Source of the DNA: DATIUV01 sp049322755
Lineage (GTDB): Bacteria; Pseudomonadota; Gammaproteobacteria; Burkholderiales; UBA6910
Reading direction: 5' to 3'
DNA length: 64,000 bases
Assembly (NCBI GenBank): GCA_049322755.1
Contig: JBMOQX010000011.1
Span: forward strand, 62,001-126,000
The translations under genes and the position numbers were made by a program. Every line of letters starts with the position of its first letter. Position 1 is the first letter of the stretch. The notes below the pieces were generated by a model. It was not told where the DNA came from. It saw nothing but the letters and a program-made list of their open reading frames with translations, and made no database searches. Positions 52,834 to 60,768 of this stretch are shown one piece after another.

Positions 52834-53712
52834 ATGAGTACGCCCATCCAGCAGGAACTGGACAGCCTGTGTCCGCCGCCCGAAATCGACCGCCGTCAGT
52901 TCGTCGCCGGGCTGCTCGCCAGCGGCTTCGCGCTGGCGGTGCAGCCGGTGGTGGCCCAGACGGTGATCAGGACCGACTCCACCGGCCTGGTGGACGGCGA
53001 AATCAGCATTCCCACCGCCGACGGCGCGATTCCCGGGTACCGCGCGATGCCGGCCTCCGGCGGGCCGTTCCCCACCACCCTGGTGGTGCAGGAAATCTTC
53101 GGGGTGCACGAGTACATCAAGGACACCTGCCGCCGGCTCGCCAAACTGGGCTATCTCGCGATCGCGCCGGAGCTTTTCCACCGTCAGGGCGACCCGACCA
53201 GGTACTCGGCGATTCCGGAGATCGTCAAGAACGTCGTCTCCAAAGTGCCCGACCGGCAAGTGATGTCGGACCTGGACGCCTGCGTCGCGTGGGCCGAGAA
53301 CACCCGCTTCGGCGACACCCGGCGGCTCGGCGTCACCGGCTTCTGCTACGGCGGGCGCATCGTCTGGCTCTACGCCGCCCACAATCCGAAAGTGAAGGCC
53401 GGCGTCGCCTGGTACGGGCGGATCGTCTCCGACGTCACCCCCAATCAGCCCTTCCATCCCATCGACGTCGCCGGCAAGCTGCATGCGCCGGTGCTGGGTC
53501 TCTACGGCGGGGCCGACCAGGGCATTCCCAACGACACGGTGGAGAAGATGCGCGCCGCGCTCAAGGCCGCCGGCAGCAAGTCCGAGATCATCCTTTATCC
53601 GGGCATGCCCCACGCCTTCCACGCCGACTACCGCGCCACCTACCGCAAGGAGGCGGCGGAGGACGGCTGGAAGCGCATGCACGCTTGGTTCCGCAAACAC
53701 GGCGTCGCCTGA
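52834..53712 (+). CDS. Dienelactone hydrolase family protein with Tat-like leader
   Basis: A 292-residue alpha/beta hydrolase. The leader (IDRRQFVAGLLASGFALAVQPVVA) has the twin Arg of a Tat signal. The nucleophile is Cys in GFCYGG, as in true dienelactone hydrolases, and Asp (GGADQGI) and His (MPHAFHADY) complete the triad. The EIFGVHEYIKD and PELFHRQGDP stretches are family features. It is the first gene of a short run with the LysR regulator. The substrate may be a lactone; this is inference. Confidence 0.87.
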   Translation: MSTPIQQELDSLCPPPEIDRRQFVAGLLASGFALAVQPVVAQTVIRTDSTGLVDGEISIPTADGAIPGYRAMPASGGPFPTTLVVQEIFGVHEYIKDTCRRLAKLGYLAIAPELFHRQGDPTRYSAIPEIVKNVVSKVPDRQVMSDLDACVAWAENTRFGDTRRLGVTGFCYGGRIVWLYAAHNPKVKAGVAWYGRIVSDVTPNQPFHPIDVAGKLHAPVLGLYGGADQGIPNDTVEKMRAALKAAGSKSEIILYPGMPHAFHADYRATYRKEAAEDGWKRMHAWFRKHGVA

Positions 53713-53794
53713 CGCGCCCGGTGGAAGCGCCGGCGCACGGCGCCACCGCTCCCCGGCGCCCTGCGCCGTGCCCCCGAGCGCGGCGCTCCGGTCC

Positions 53795-54706
53795 ATGACC
53801 CGCGACACCCATCTGGACTGGGACGACCTGCGGGTCTTCCTGGAGGTGGCCCGCAAGGGCAGCCTCTCGGGGGCTGCGCGCGGGTTGAGACTCGACCATT
53901 CCACCGTCAGCCGCCGCATCGCGCAGCTCGAGCAGGCCATCGGCGCCGGCGTGTTCGAACGCCATCCGCTGGGACTGCGGCTCAACGAGCACGGCGAGCG
54001 GCTGCTGCAGTACGTCCAGGCGATCGAGGCCAACGTGATGAGCCTCGGCCAGGACGTCAAGGTGGCCGGCAGCGCCACCCGCGGGACCGTGCGCCTGGCG
54101 ATGATGGAGGGAATCGCGTCGCTTTACCTGGCGCCGCGGCTGGACCGTTTCCGCGACTCGCTGCCGGAAGTCGACCTGGAACTGGTGTCCTCGCCCCAGT
54201 TCGTCCAGGTGAGCCGCCGCGAAGCCGACGTTTTTCTCAGCTTCTTCCGTCCCGAAGGGCGCGGACTCGTCACCCGTTACCTGGGCCGCTTCGGTCTGGG
54301 GCTGTTCGCGTCGGCGGCCTATCTGGACACCCGCGGCACGCCGTGCGCCGTCGCCGATCTGGCGAACCATGATTTCGTCAGCTATATCGACGATCTGATC
54401 CAGGTGGACGCGGTGCGCTGGCTCGACGACGTGATCCGGGAGCCGCGGGTCGCCTTCCACTCCAACAGCATGATCGCGCAGATGAGCGCGGCCGCCGCGG
54501 GGCTGGGCATCGTGCTGCTGCCGTTCTTCGCCGTGGAGCGCTACCCGGACCTGATCCGCGTGCTGCCGGAGCAGGTCATGGTGCAGCGCGAGATCTGGCT
54601 CAGCGTGCACCGGGACCTCGAGGCCGTTCCGCGCATCGACGCCGTCATGGGCTTTCTCGCCGATCTGATCGGCGGAGACCAGACCTACCTGAACCGCGAG
54701 GCCTGA
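53795..54706 (+). CDS. LysR family transcriptional regulator
   Basis: A 303-residue LysR regulator. Helix-turn-helix (about 10-70; DLRVFLEVARKGSLSGAARGLRLDHSTVSRRIAQLEQAIGAGVFERH) and an effector domain (about 95-295) are complete. It lies 82 nt after the dienelactone hydrolase gene and 209 nt before the liv-type operon, all on the same strand. It could regulate either; a LysR gene next to a hydrolase of the same run is the common arrangement. Confidence 0.88.
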   Translation: MTRDTHLDWDDLRVFLEVARKGSLSGAARGLRLDHSTVSRRIAQLEQAIGAGVFERHPLGLRLNEHGERLLQYVQAIEANVMSLGQDVKVAGSATRGTVRLAMMEGIASLYLAPRLDRFRDSLPEVDLELVSSPQFVQVSRREADVFLSFFRPEGRGLVTRYLGRFGLGLFASAAYLDTRGTPCAVADLANHDFVSYIDDLIQVDAVRWLDDVIREPRVAFHSNSMIAQMSAAAAGLGIVLLPFFAVERYPDLIRVLPEQVMVQREIWLSVHRDLEAVPRIDAVMGFLADLIGGDQTYLNREA

Positions 54707-54727
54707 GCGGCCACGCTCCGGAATGCG

Positions 54728-54743
54728 CGCAAGGCGCCTTGCG
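54728..54743. repeat. 16-bp perfect palindrome after lysR
   Basis: CGCAAGGC-GCCTTGCG is a perfect 16-bp palindrome 22 nt after the LysR stop, followed by GATTTTC. It may be the LysR terminator or an operator/enhancer for the sigma-54 promoter 70 nt downstream. A second inverted repeat, TTCGCA-N8-TGCGAA, follows at 54748-54767. Confidence 0.5.
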
Positions 54744-54813
54744 GATTTTCGCAGTTCCCGTTGCGAATTTGCCCCGGTACGCTTGGCGAAGGGAAATGTG
54801 CGCGTCTCGCGCG

Positions 54814-54829
54814 TGGCACATCGATTGCT
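54814..54829 (+). promoter_or_regulatory. Sigma-54 promoter of the liv-nitrilase operon
   Basis: TGGCAC-N5-TTGCT matches the RpoN consensus TGGCAC(G)-N4/5-TTGCW with the invariant GG (54815-54816) and GC (54827-54828) 10 nt apart. The start of transcription would be near 54840, about 75 nt before the first gene. It implies control by an enhancer-binding protein such as NtrC. Confidence 0.75.
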
Positions 54830-54915
54830 TTTTGGACGCGGCACGCCGAACGGGCGGGGGGCAGCGGCGCGCCGCTCCAAGCCGCAGCCTTAACGGGAAG
54901 ACAACAACAGCGCTC

Positions 54916-55776
54916 ATGTCCGAAGTCATCATCCCGCTGGCGATCAACGGTCTGGTCTGGGGCCTCATCATCGCGCTCATCGCGCTCGGCCTGTCGATCA
55001 TCTTCGGCCTGCTGGACATCATCAACATCGCCCACGGCGACTTCTTCATGGTGGGCACCGTGCTGGCGTGGGCGGTGTTGCAGTCCACCGGCAACTATTG
55101 GCTCGGCTTCCTGCTGGTCCCGGTGCTGGGTTTCCTGCTCGGCGTCGTGATGGAGCGTACGGTCATCAACCCCATCAAGAGCGCGGCGGCGCTGTCCATC
55201 GTCGCCACGTTTGGCCTGTCCCTCATCCTGCAGGAGTCGGTGCGGGCCACCTTTGGCTCGACGCCGCGGCGCATCCTGCCGCCCATCGAGGGCACGATCC
55301 CGATGTTCGGGATCGACTACGAGATTTACCGGCTGTTCGCGGCCGGCGTATCCCTCGTGGCGCTCATCGGCTTTTTCCTGTTCCTCAAACGCACCAAGAT
55401 CGGGGTGTGGATGCGGGCGGTGCGCCACGACCGCGACACCGCCATCGCCATGGGCATTCCGGCGCAGCGAATCTACATGATCACCTTTGCCATCGGCACC
55501 GGGCTGGCGGCGTTCGGTGGTGTCGTGGCGGCGCCCATCACCACCGTGGATTTCCGCGCCGGCGTCGATATCCTGCCGTTCTGCTTCATGGCGGTCATTA
55601 TTGGCGGCCTCGGCAACCTGCCCGGCACCGCGGCTGCGGCAGTTCTGCTGGCGTTCATGGAGGGCATCATCGCCAGCTTCGCCGATCCCACGGCGGCGCG
55701 GATCACGTCGCTGGTGCTCATGAGCGCGGTGCTGATGTTCCGGCCCCAGGGCCTGTTCAAGGGCGCAGCGAAGTGA
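54916..55776 (+). CDS. livH: Branched-chain amino acid/amide-type ABC permease LivH
   Basis: A 286-residue permease with about eight hydrophobic segments. The N-terminal NGLVWGLIIALIALGLSIIFGLLDIINIAHGDFFMVG is the LivH signature, and MRAVRHDRDTAIAMGIPAQRIYMITFAIGTGLAAFGGV is the conserved loop of the family. It is the first gene of a five-gene transporter set. Spacing to livM is a 4-nt overlap. Confidence 0.9.
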   Translation: MSEVIIPLAINGLVWGLIIALIALGLSIIFGLLDIINIAHGDFFMVGTVLAWAVLQSTGNYWLGFLLVPVLGFLLGVVMERTVINPIKSAAALSIVATFGLSLILQESVRATFGSTPRRILPPIEGTIPMFGIDYEIYRLFAAGVSLVALIGFFLFLKRTKIGVWMRAVRHDRDTAIAMGIPAQRIYMITFAIGTGLAAFGGVVAAPITTVDFRAGVDILPFCFMAVIIGGLGNLPGTAAAAVLLAFMEGIIASFADPTAARITSLVLMSAVLMFRPQGLFKGAAK

Positions 55777-56801
55777 GCTGGACCCGGCTGGAACGGGCGC
55801 TGCTGGCGGTCTTCGGCGCCTTCCTCCTGGCGGTTCCCTACGTCGTTCCCGTCATTGCCGACGATTTCTGGGTCAATATCATCGCAGAGATACTGATCTG
55901 GTCGCTGCTCGCGGCCAGCGTGAACTTCCTCTTCGGCTTCGTCGGTCTCCTGTCCTTCGGCCAGGCGCTGTACTTCGGCATGGGCATGTACGGTGTGGCG
56001 ATCGGCATTGCCAAGCTCGGACTCGCGTTCTGGCCGGCGCTGGGATTCGGCGTGGCGCTTGCCGTTGGCATGGCGGCGGTGGCGGGCGTGTTCGCGGTGC
56101 GCCTTACCTGGCATTACTTCGCCATCATCACGGTGGTGTTTTCGCTGATCTTCTATTTTCTCGCCCTGACGCTGAAGCCGCTGACCGGCGGCGACGACGG
56201 CACCAGTTTCGCGATGCCGGCGGCGTTCACGTGGGGCGGGAACGAGTACGGCTTCACCGATCCCGCGTTCCAGTACTTCTTCATCCTGGCGTGCGTGGCG
56301 CTGTGCTTCTACCTCAAGTACCGGGTGCTCAAGAGTCCGCTAGGCCGCGCCTTGGTGGCGATCCGCGAGAACGACACGCGTGCGGCGCTCATCGGCCTCA
56401 ACGTCTATCTGCTGCGCTTTCTCGCCTTCGTCATCGCCGGGTTCTTCGCCGGCGTCGGCGGCGCGCTGTTCGCGCTGTTTGGCCGCTACGCGTCCGCTTC
56501 CTACATGTTCTATCACGTGTCGGGCGAAGCGGTGGTCTGGGCCATCGTCGGCGGCGCCGGGACGCTGTTCGGTCCCATCGTCGGCACCGCGCTGTTCATC
56601 ATCCTGCGCGAGGAGCTTTCGGCGGTGTGGGAGCACCACCCGCTGCTGGTGGGCGTGGTCGCCATCCTGGTGGTGATCTTCGCCCCCAAGGGCGTGGTCG
56701 GGCTGTGGAACACCGTCCTGGCGCGGCTTGCCGGCGGCACCAACGGCGCACCGGCCGCGGCGACGCCGGCGCCGCGCGCCGGCGAACCGCGCGATACCTG
56801 A
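55773..56801 (+). CDS. livM: Branched-chain amino acid/amide-type ABC permease LivM
   Basis: A 342-residue permease with about nine to ten segments. FLFGFVGLLSFGQALYFGMGMYGVAIG and AIRENDTRAALIGLNVYLLRFLAFVIAGFFAGVGGALFAL are LivM hallmarks. A GTG start (55773) overlaps the livH stop by 4 nt. The C-terminal 30 residues are Ala/Pro-rich and variable. Confidence 0.9.
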   Translation: MSWTRLERALLAVFGAFLLAVPYVVPVIADDFWVNIIAEILIWSLLAASVNFLFGFVGLLSFGQALYFGMGMYGVAIGIAKLGLAFWPALGFGVALAVGMAAVAGVFAVRLTWHYFAIITVVFSLIFYFLALTLKPLTGGDDGTSFAMPAAFTWGGNEYGFTDPAFQYFFILACVALCFYLKYRVLKSPLGRALVAIRENDTRAALIGLNVYLLRFLAFVIAGFFAGVGGALFALFGRYASASYMFYHVSGEAVVWAIVGGAGTLFGPIVGTALFIILREELSAVWEHHPLLVGVVAILVVIFAPKGVVGLWNTVLARLAGGTNGAPAAATPAPRAGEPRDT

Positions 56802-56819
56802 GGAAACGGGACGAACCGA

Positions 56820-57590
56820 ATGGGCGCCGCGCTCAAGGTCGAGGGGCTGACGAAACGCTTCGGCGGGCTGACCGCGGTCGACCGTGTCGACGTCGAGTTC
56901 GAATCGGGGCGCCTGCACGCGATCATCGGGCCCAACGGCGCGGGGAAGACCACCTTCTTCAATCTGGTCTCGGGCTTTCTGCGCGCGGACGCGGGCCGCG
57001 TGACTTTCCGCGACCGCGACATCAGCCGCTGCAAGCCCCACGTCATCAGCCGCCTCGGGGTCGCGCGCACGTTGCAGATCAAGAGCGTCTTCAGCCAGCT
57101 GACCGTGGCCGAGAACGTGTGGATTGCGGCCCAGGCGCGCTCGACCTTCCTCCACCCGCTGCGTCCGGCGTCCAGCTATCGCGCCACGCAGCAGAAGGCG
57201 GACCAGATCCTGGAGGAAGTGGGGCTCGCCCGCCTGGCCGGCCGTCAGACGGGGACGCTGTCCTACGGCGACGTGGCGCTGCTGGAGCTGGGGATCGCGC
57301 TCGCCTCCGAGCCGAAGCTGTTGCTGCTGGACGAGCCCATCTGCGGCATGAGCCCCCGCGAGACCGCCCAGACCGTCGCCAAGATCAAGCAGATCTCGCA
57401 GAAGATCGACGTGATCCTGATCGAGCATGACATGGAGGTGGTGTTCGACATCGCCGAAGACATCACGGTGATGGCCCAGGGCGCCATCCTGGCCCGCGGC
57501 GCGCCGGCGGCGATCGCCGCCGACGAGCGCGTGCGCGAGGCTTATCTGGGCACGCCGGACGACGACCTGCCGGAGGGCGGCCGTGCTTAG
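56820..57590 (+). CDS. livG: Branched-chain-type ABC ATPase LivG
   Basis: A 256-residue ATPase with Walker A (GPNGAGKTT), the LivG-type NLVSGFLRADAGRV, signature region TLSYGDVALLEL (a degenerate LSYG form seen in LivG), Walker B (LLLLDEPICGM) and an H-loop (LIEHDMEVVFDIA). It lies 18 nt after livM and overlaps livF by 8 nt. Two different ATPases are normal for this transporter family. Confidence 0.9.
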   Translation: MGAALKVEGLTKRFGGLTAVDRVDVEFESGRLHAIIGPNGAGKTTFFNLVSGFLRADAGRVTFRDRDISRCKPHVISRLGVARTLQIKSVFSQLTVAENVWIAAQARSTFLHPLRPASSYRATQQKADQILEEVGLARLAGRQTGTLSYGDVALLELGIALASEPKLLLLDEPICGMSPRETAQTVAKIKQISQKIDVILIEHDMEVVFDIAEDITVMAQGAILARGAPAAIAADERVREAYLGTPDDDLPEGGRA

Positions 57591-58281
57591 GCTCGCGGAC
57601 GTGCACGCGCATTACGGCAAGATCCACATCCTGCGCGGCGTGAACCTCGAGGTGAACGAGGGCGAGTCGGTGGCGCTGCTGGGTCGCAACGGTGTCGGCA
57701 AGACCACGACGCTGCGCACCATCATGGGCCTGATGCCCCGAACCCGCGGCGCGGTCACGTTCGACGGCGACGACCTCGGCCGGATTCCGGCGCACCGGAT
57801 TGCCGGCCGCGGCATCGGCTACGTTCCCCAGGGGCGCGGCATCTTCCCCCACCTCACGGTGTTGGAGAACCTGTGCATCGGGCTCAGGGCCCGGCCCGAC
57901 CAGGCCCGCCTCGACTACGTCTTCCGCCGCTTTCCGCGGCTGGAGGAGCGGCTGACGCAGGCCGGCGGCACCCTTTCCGGAGGCGAGCAGCAGATGCTGG
58001 CGATCGCCCGCTGCCTGATGCTGGAGCCGCGGCTGCTGATCCTGGACGAGCCCACGGAGGGGATCATGCCCAAGCTGGTCTCGGAAATCCGTCACGAGCT
58101 CTACCACATCAATCAGGCCGGCGTCTCGGTGCTGCTGGTGGAGCAGAACATCAAGACCGCGCTCAAGCTCTGCAACCGGGTCTTCATCATGGAGAAGGGC
58201 GCGGTGGCGTTCGAGGGAACCACGGCCGAGCTCCGGGCGCAGCCGGAGATCGTTCACCGTTATCTGGGGTTGTCGCTCTGA
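57583..58281 (+). CDS. livF: Branched-chain-type ABC ATPase LivF
   Basis: A 232-residue ATPase with Walker A (GRNGVGKTTT), Q-loop (YVPQGRGIFPHLTV), signature (LSGGEQQML), Walker B (LLILDEPTEGI) and H-loop (LVEQNIKTAL). GRNGxGKTT and EPTEGI are characteristic of LivF. The GTG start overlaps the livG stop by 8 nt. Confidence 0.9.
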   Translation: MLRLADVHAHYGKIHILRGVNLEVNEGESVALLGRNGVGKTTTLRTIMGLMPRTRGAVTFDGDDLGRIPAHRIAGRGIGYVPQGRGIFPHLTVLENLCIGLRARPDQARLDYVFRRFPRLEERLTQAGGTLSGGEQQMLAIARCLMLEPRLLILDEPTEGIMPKLVSEIRHELYHINQAGVSVLLVEQNIKTALKLCNRVFIMEKGAVAFEGTTAELRAQPEIVHRYLGLSL

Positions 58282-58330
58282 CACCGCGGCGACCATTTCA
58301 TTGTCCGACGCAACAGGAGGGAGTGCCCCC

Positions 58331-59611
58331 ATGGCTGAGCGCAAGGTTACACGACGCAGTTTCCTGAAAGCCGCACTGGCGGGCGGCGCGGCCGCCGGCA
58401 CCGCGAACCTCACCATCATGAGGGATGCCTTCGCCCGGGCCGGCGGGCCGATCGTCATCGGCCACCACGTCGAGATCACCGGGGGGTTCGCCTCCTGGGG
58501 CTACTGGCACGACAAGGCCGGCAGGAAGGCCGTGGAACTCATCAACAGGGATGGCGGCATCGCCGGCCGCAAGGTGGAGCTGGTCACCGAGGACACCGAG
58601 TCCAATCCCGCCACCGGCGCGCGCAAGCTGCGCTCGCTGATCCAGCGCAACGGCGCCCAGTTCGTGGTCGGCTCCGTTCACTCGGGCATCATGCTGGCGT
58701 CGATTCCCATCGCCACCGAGCTGAAGACCATCTATTTCTCCCAGGGCGAGGCCACCGAGGCCACCGGATCCAAGGGCACCCGTTACAGCTTCCGCACCGG
58801 CACCGATACCTATGCCCTGGCGGCGGCCGGCGTGCCGTGGGCGTTCCAGAATCTCGGCAAGAACTGGACGATGATCTTCCCGGACTACGCCTGGGGTCAC
58901 AGCCACCACCAGGAGGCGAAAGCCTTGGTGGAGAAGCTGGGCGGCAAGGTGAACGACCCCATCTCGGTGCCGCTCGACGCCAAGGACCTGGTGCCTTATC
59001 TGGCCCGCATTCCGCAGGACACCGAGGTACTGTTCTCGGTGTTCTTCGGCTCGCTGTCGGTGGCGTTCTACACCCAGGCCAAGGCGATGGGGCTGGAGAA
59101 GACGATGCGCATGTACTCGGTGAGCGGCACGATCGAGGCCATCGACCCCGAAGCGATCCAGGGCGCCGCCGAAGGGGTCTACATCGTCGAGAACTTCCCG
59201 CGCATGACCCGGTACAAGGACGACGCGTTCCACCGCGAGCACAACAAGATCATGGAGATTGACGACATCTACGCCCGCGAGATCAACAGCAAGCGGGTGA
59301 TGGCGAAGAGCCACGCCTGGCAGTCGTGGGAGGACCTGTTTGCGCTCAAGCAGGCGATCGAGACCTCCGGCTGGAAGTCCGCCAAGGACACGCCGGGCGT
59401 GATCCAGGCCCTGGAAGGCATGAAGATGGCCAACTCGCTGGGTCATCCGCAGGGCGAAAAGCTGCTGCGCGCCCAGGACCACAGCGGCATGATCGACTGC
59501 TACATCAGCCGCGTCGAGAACGGCAGGTTCGAAGTCAAGAAGAAGGTGACCAAGGAGGAGCTGATGGCGCAGCTGCCGCCGCGGTTCGACTTCACCAAGC
59601 AGAAAGTCTAG
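58331..59611 (+). CDS. livK: Amide/branched-chain-type periplasmic binding protein with Tat leader
   Basis: A 426-residue binding protein. It has a twin-Arg leader (TRRSFLKAALAGG, Arg8-Arg9) and is therefore exported folded; its ribosome-binding site GGAGGGAG is strong. The mature part (IVIGHHVEITGGFASWGYWHDKAGRKAVELINRDGGIAGRKVELV) is the LivK/AmiC/UrtA periplasmic fold. Cluster context with a nitrilase suggests a nitrile, amide or urea-like ligand rather than leucine; that is an inference. It is 49 nt after livF and 35 nt before the nitrilase. Confidence 0.85.
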   Translation: MAERKVTRRSFLKAALAGGAAAGTANLTIMRDAFARAGGPIVIGHHVEITGGFASWGYWHDKAGRKAVELINRDGGIAGRKVELVTEDTESNPATGARKLRSLIQRNGAQFVVGSVHSGIMLASIPIATELKTIYFSQGEATEATGSKGTRYSFRTGTDTYALAAAGVPWAFQNLGKNWTMIFPDYAWGHSHHQEAKALVEKLGGKVNDPISVPLDAKDLVPYLARIPQDTEVLFSVFFGSLSVAFYTQAKAMGLEKTMRMYSVSGTIEAIDPEAIQGAAEGVYIVENFPRMTRYKDDAFHREHNKIMEIDDIYAREINSKRVMAKSHAWQSWEDLFALKQAIETSGWKSAKDTPGVIQALEGMKMANSLGHPQGEKLLRAQDHSGMIDCYISRVENGRFEVKKKVTKEELMAQLPPRFDFTKQKV

Positions 59612-59646
59612 CCGTGAGGCGCCCCGCGCCCCGGCAGGAGCGAACC

Positions 59647-60708
59647 ATGACGACCTATCCCGCATACAAGGTGTGCGCCGCCCACGTGGCGCCGGTATTC
59701 CTCGACACGTCCGCCACGGTGGACAAGGCCTGCGCGCTGATCGCCGAGGCGGCACGCAATGGTGCGCGCCTGATCGCGTTTCCCGAGTCGTTCCTGCCGG
59801 GGTTCCCGGTGTGGGCCGCGGTGCTGCCGCCGATCAAGGGTCACGATCTGTTTCGACGCCTGGCGGCTAGCGCGGTCATCGTCCCGGGCCCGGAGATCAA
59901 GCGCATCGGCGAGGCGGCGCGCCGCAGCCGCATCTTCGTCTCGCTCGGGCTGACCGAAATTTCGCCGGTGTCGGTCGGCTGCCTGTGGAACACCAACGTA
60001 CTGATCGGCGACGACGGCAGCCTGCTCAACCATCACCGCAAGCTGGTGCCGACGTTCTACGAGAAGCTGGTCTGGGCGAGCGGCGACGGCGCGGGCCTGC
60101 GGGTATGCGATACCGCCATTGGCAAGATCGGCATGCTGATTTGCGGCGAGAACACCAATCCGCTGGCGCGCTACGCGCTCATCGCCCAGGGGGAACAGAT
60201 GCATGTCTCCTCGTATCCACCGGTATGGCCGACCCGGGAGCCGGGCGAGAGCGGGCGCTACGACCTCGCTTCGGCGATCCGCATCCGCGCGGGTGCGCAC
60301 TCGTTCGAGGGCAAAGTCTTCAATATCGTAGCCTCCGCGTTCCTGGACGACACCTTGCTGAAGGCGCTGACCTGCCTTGGCAAGGACGGGATCCGAACGC
60401 TGACGGAAAGCCCGCGCGGCGTGTCGCTGGTGATCGGTCCCGCCGGCGAAGTGATCAGCGACACTCTGTGCGAGTCCGAGGGGCTGCTGTACTGCGACAT
60501 TGATCTGGCGCAGTGCGTGGAACCAAAGCAGTTCCACGACGTGGTGGGTTACTACAACCGCTTCGACGTGTTCCACCTGACGGTGAACCCGGAGCGCCTG
60601 CAGCCGATCGAGATGGCCCGCGCGCCGTCGGGCGGAGAGGCCGAGCGTGGCGTCCCGCGGACGGACGCGGCCGCCAAGGCGCCGCGCCGGCGCACGACGG
60701 TGACCTGA
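59647..60708 (+). CDS. Nitrilase
   Basis: A 353-residue member of the nitrilase branch of the C-N hydrolase superfamily. The triad is Glu47 (FPESFLPG), Lys132 (HHRKLVP) and Cys166 (LICGENTNP). CGENTNPLARYAL is the signature of true aliphatic/arylacetonitrilases, which turn nitriles into a carboxylic acid and ammonia in the cytoplasm. The last 40 residues are Arg/Ala-rich. As the last gene of a sigma-54-driven operon with an uptake system, it probably provides nitrogen from nitriles. The substrate is not known. Confidence 0.9.
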   Translation: MTTYPAYKVCAAHVAPVFLDTSATVDKACALIAEAARNGARLIAFPESFLPGFPVWAAVLPPIKGHDLFRRLAASAVIVPGPEIKRIGEAARRSRIFVSLGLTEISPVSVGCLWNTNVLIGDDGSLLNHHRKLVPTFYEKLVWASGDGAGLRVCDTAIGKIGMLICGENTNPLARYALIAQGEQMHVSSYPPVWPTREPGESGRYDLASAIRIRAGAHSFEGKVFNIVASAFLDDTLLKALTCLGKDGIRTLTESPRGVSLVIGPAGEVISDTLCESEGLLYCDIDLAQCVEPKQFHDVVGYYNRFDVFHLTVNPERLQPIEMARAPSGGEAERGVPRTDAAAKAPRRRTTVT

Positions 60709-60729
60709 CCCCGGCGCCGGAAAGAAGAC

Positions 60730-60755
60730 GGCGGCGCCCGAGCGCCGCCTTTTTT
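60730..60755 (+). terminator. Intrinsic terminator of the liv-nitrilase operon
   Basis: An 8-bp perfect stem GGCGGCGC with loop CCGA and right arm GCGCCGCC, followed directly by TTTTTT (60750-60755). It lies 21 nt after the nitrilase stop and 14 nt before the convergent isocitrate dehydrogenase stop, so it may serve both transcripts. Confidence 0.88.
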
Positions 60756-60768
60756 CGTTTTCGGACCG

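Noticed and set aside
54728..54743. Calling the palindrome a definite intrinsic terminator for lysR
   Set aside because: Only four T residues follow and they are interrupted by GA; an operator role is equally possible.
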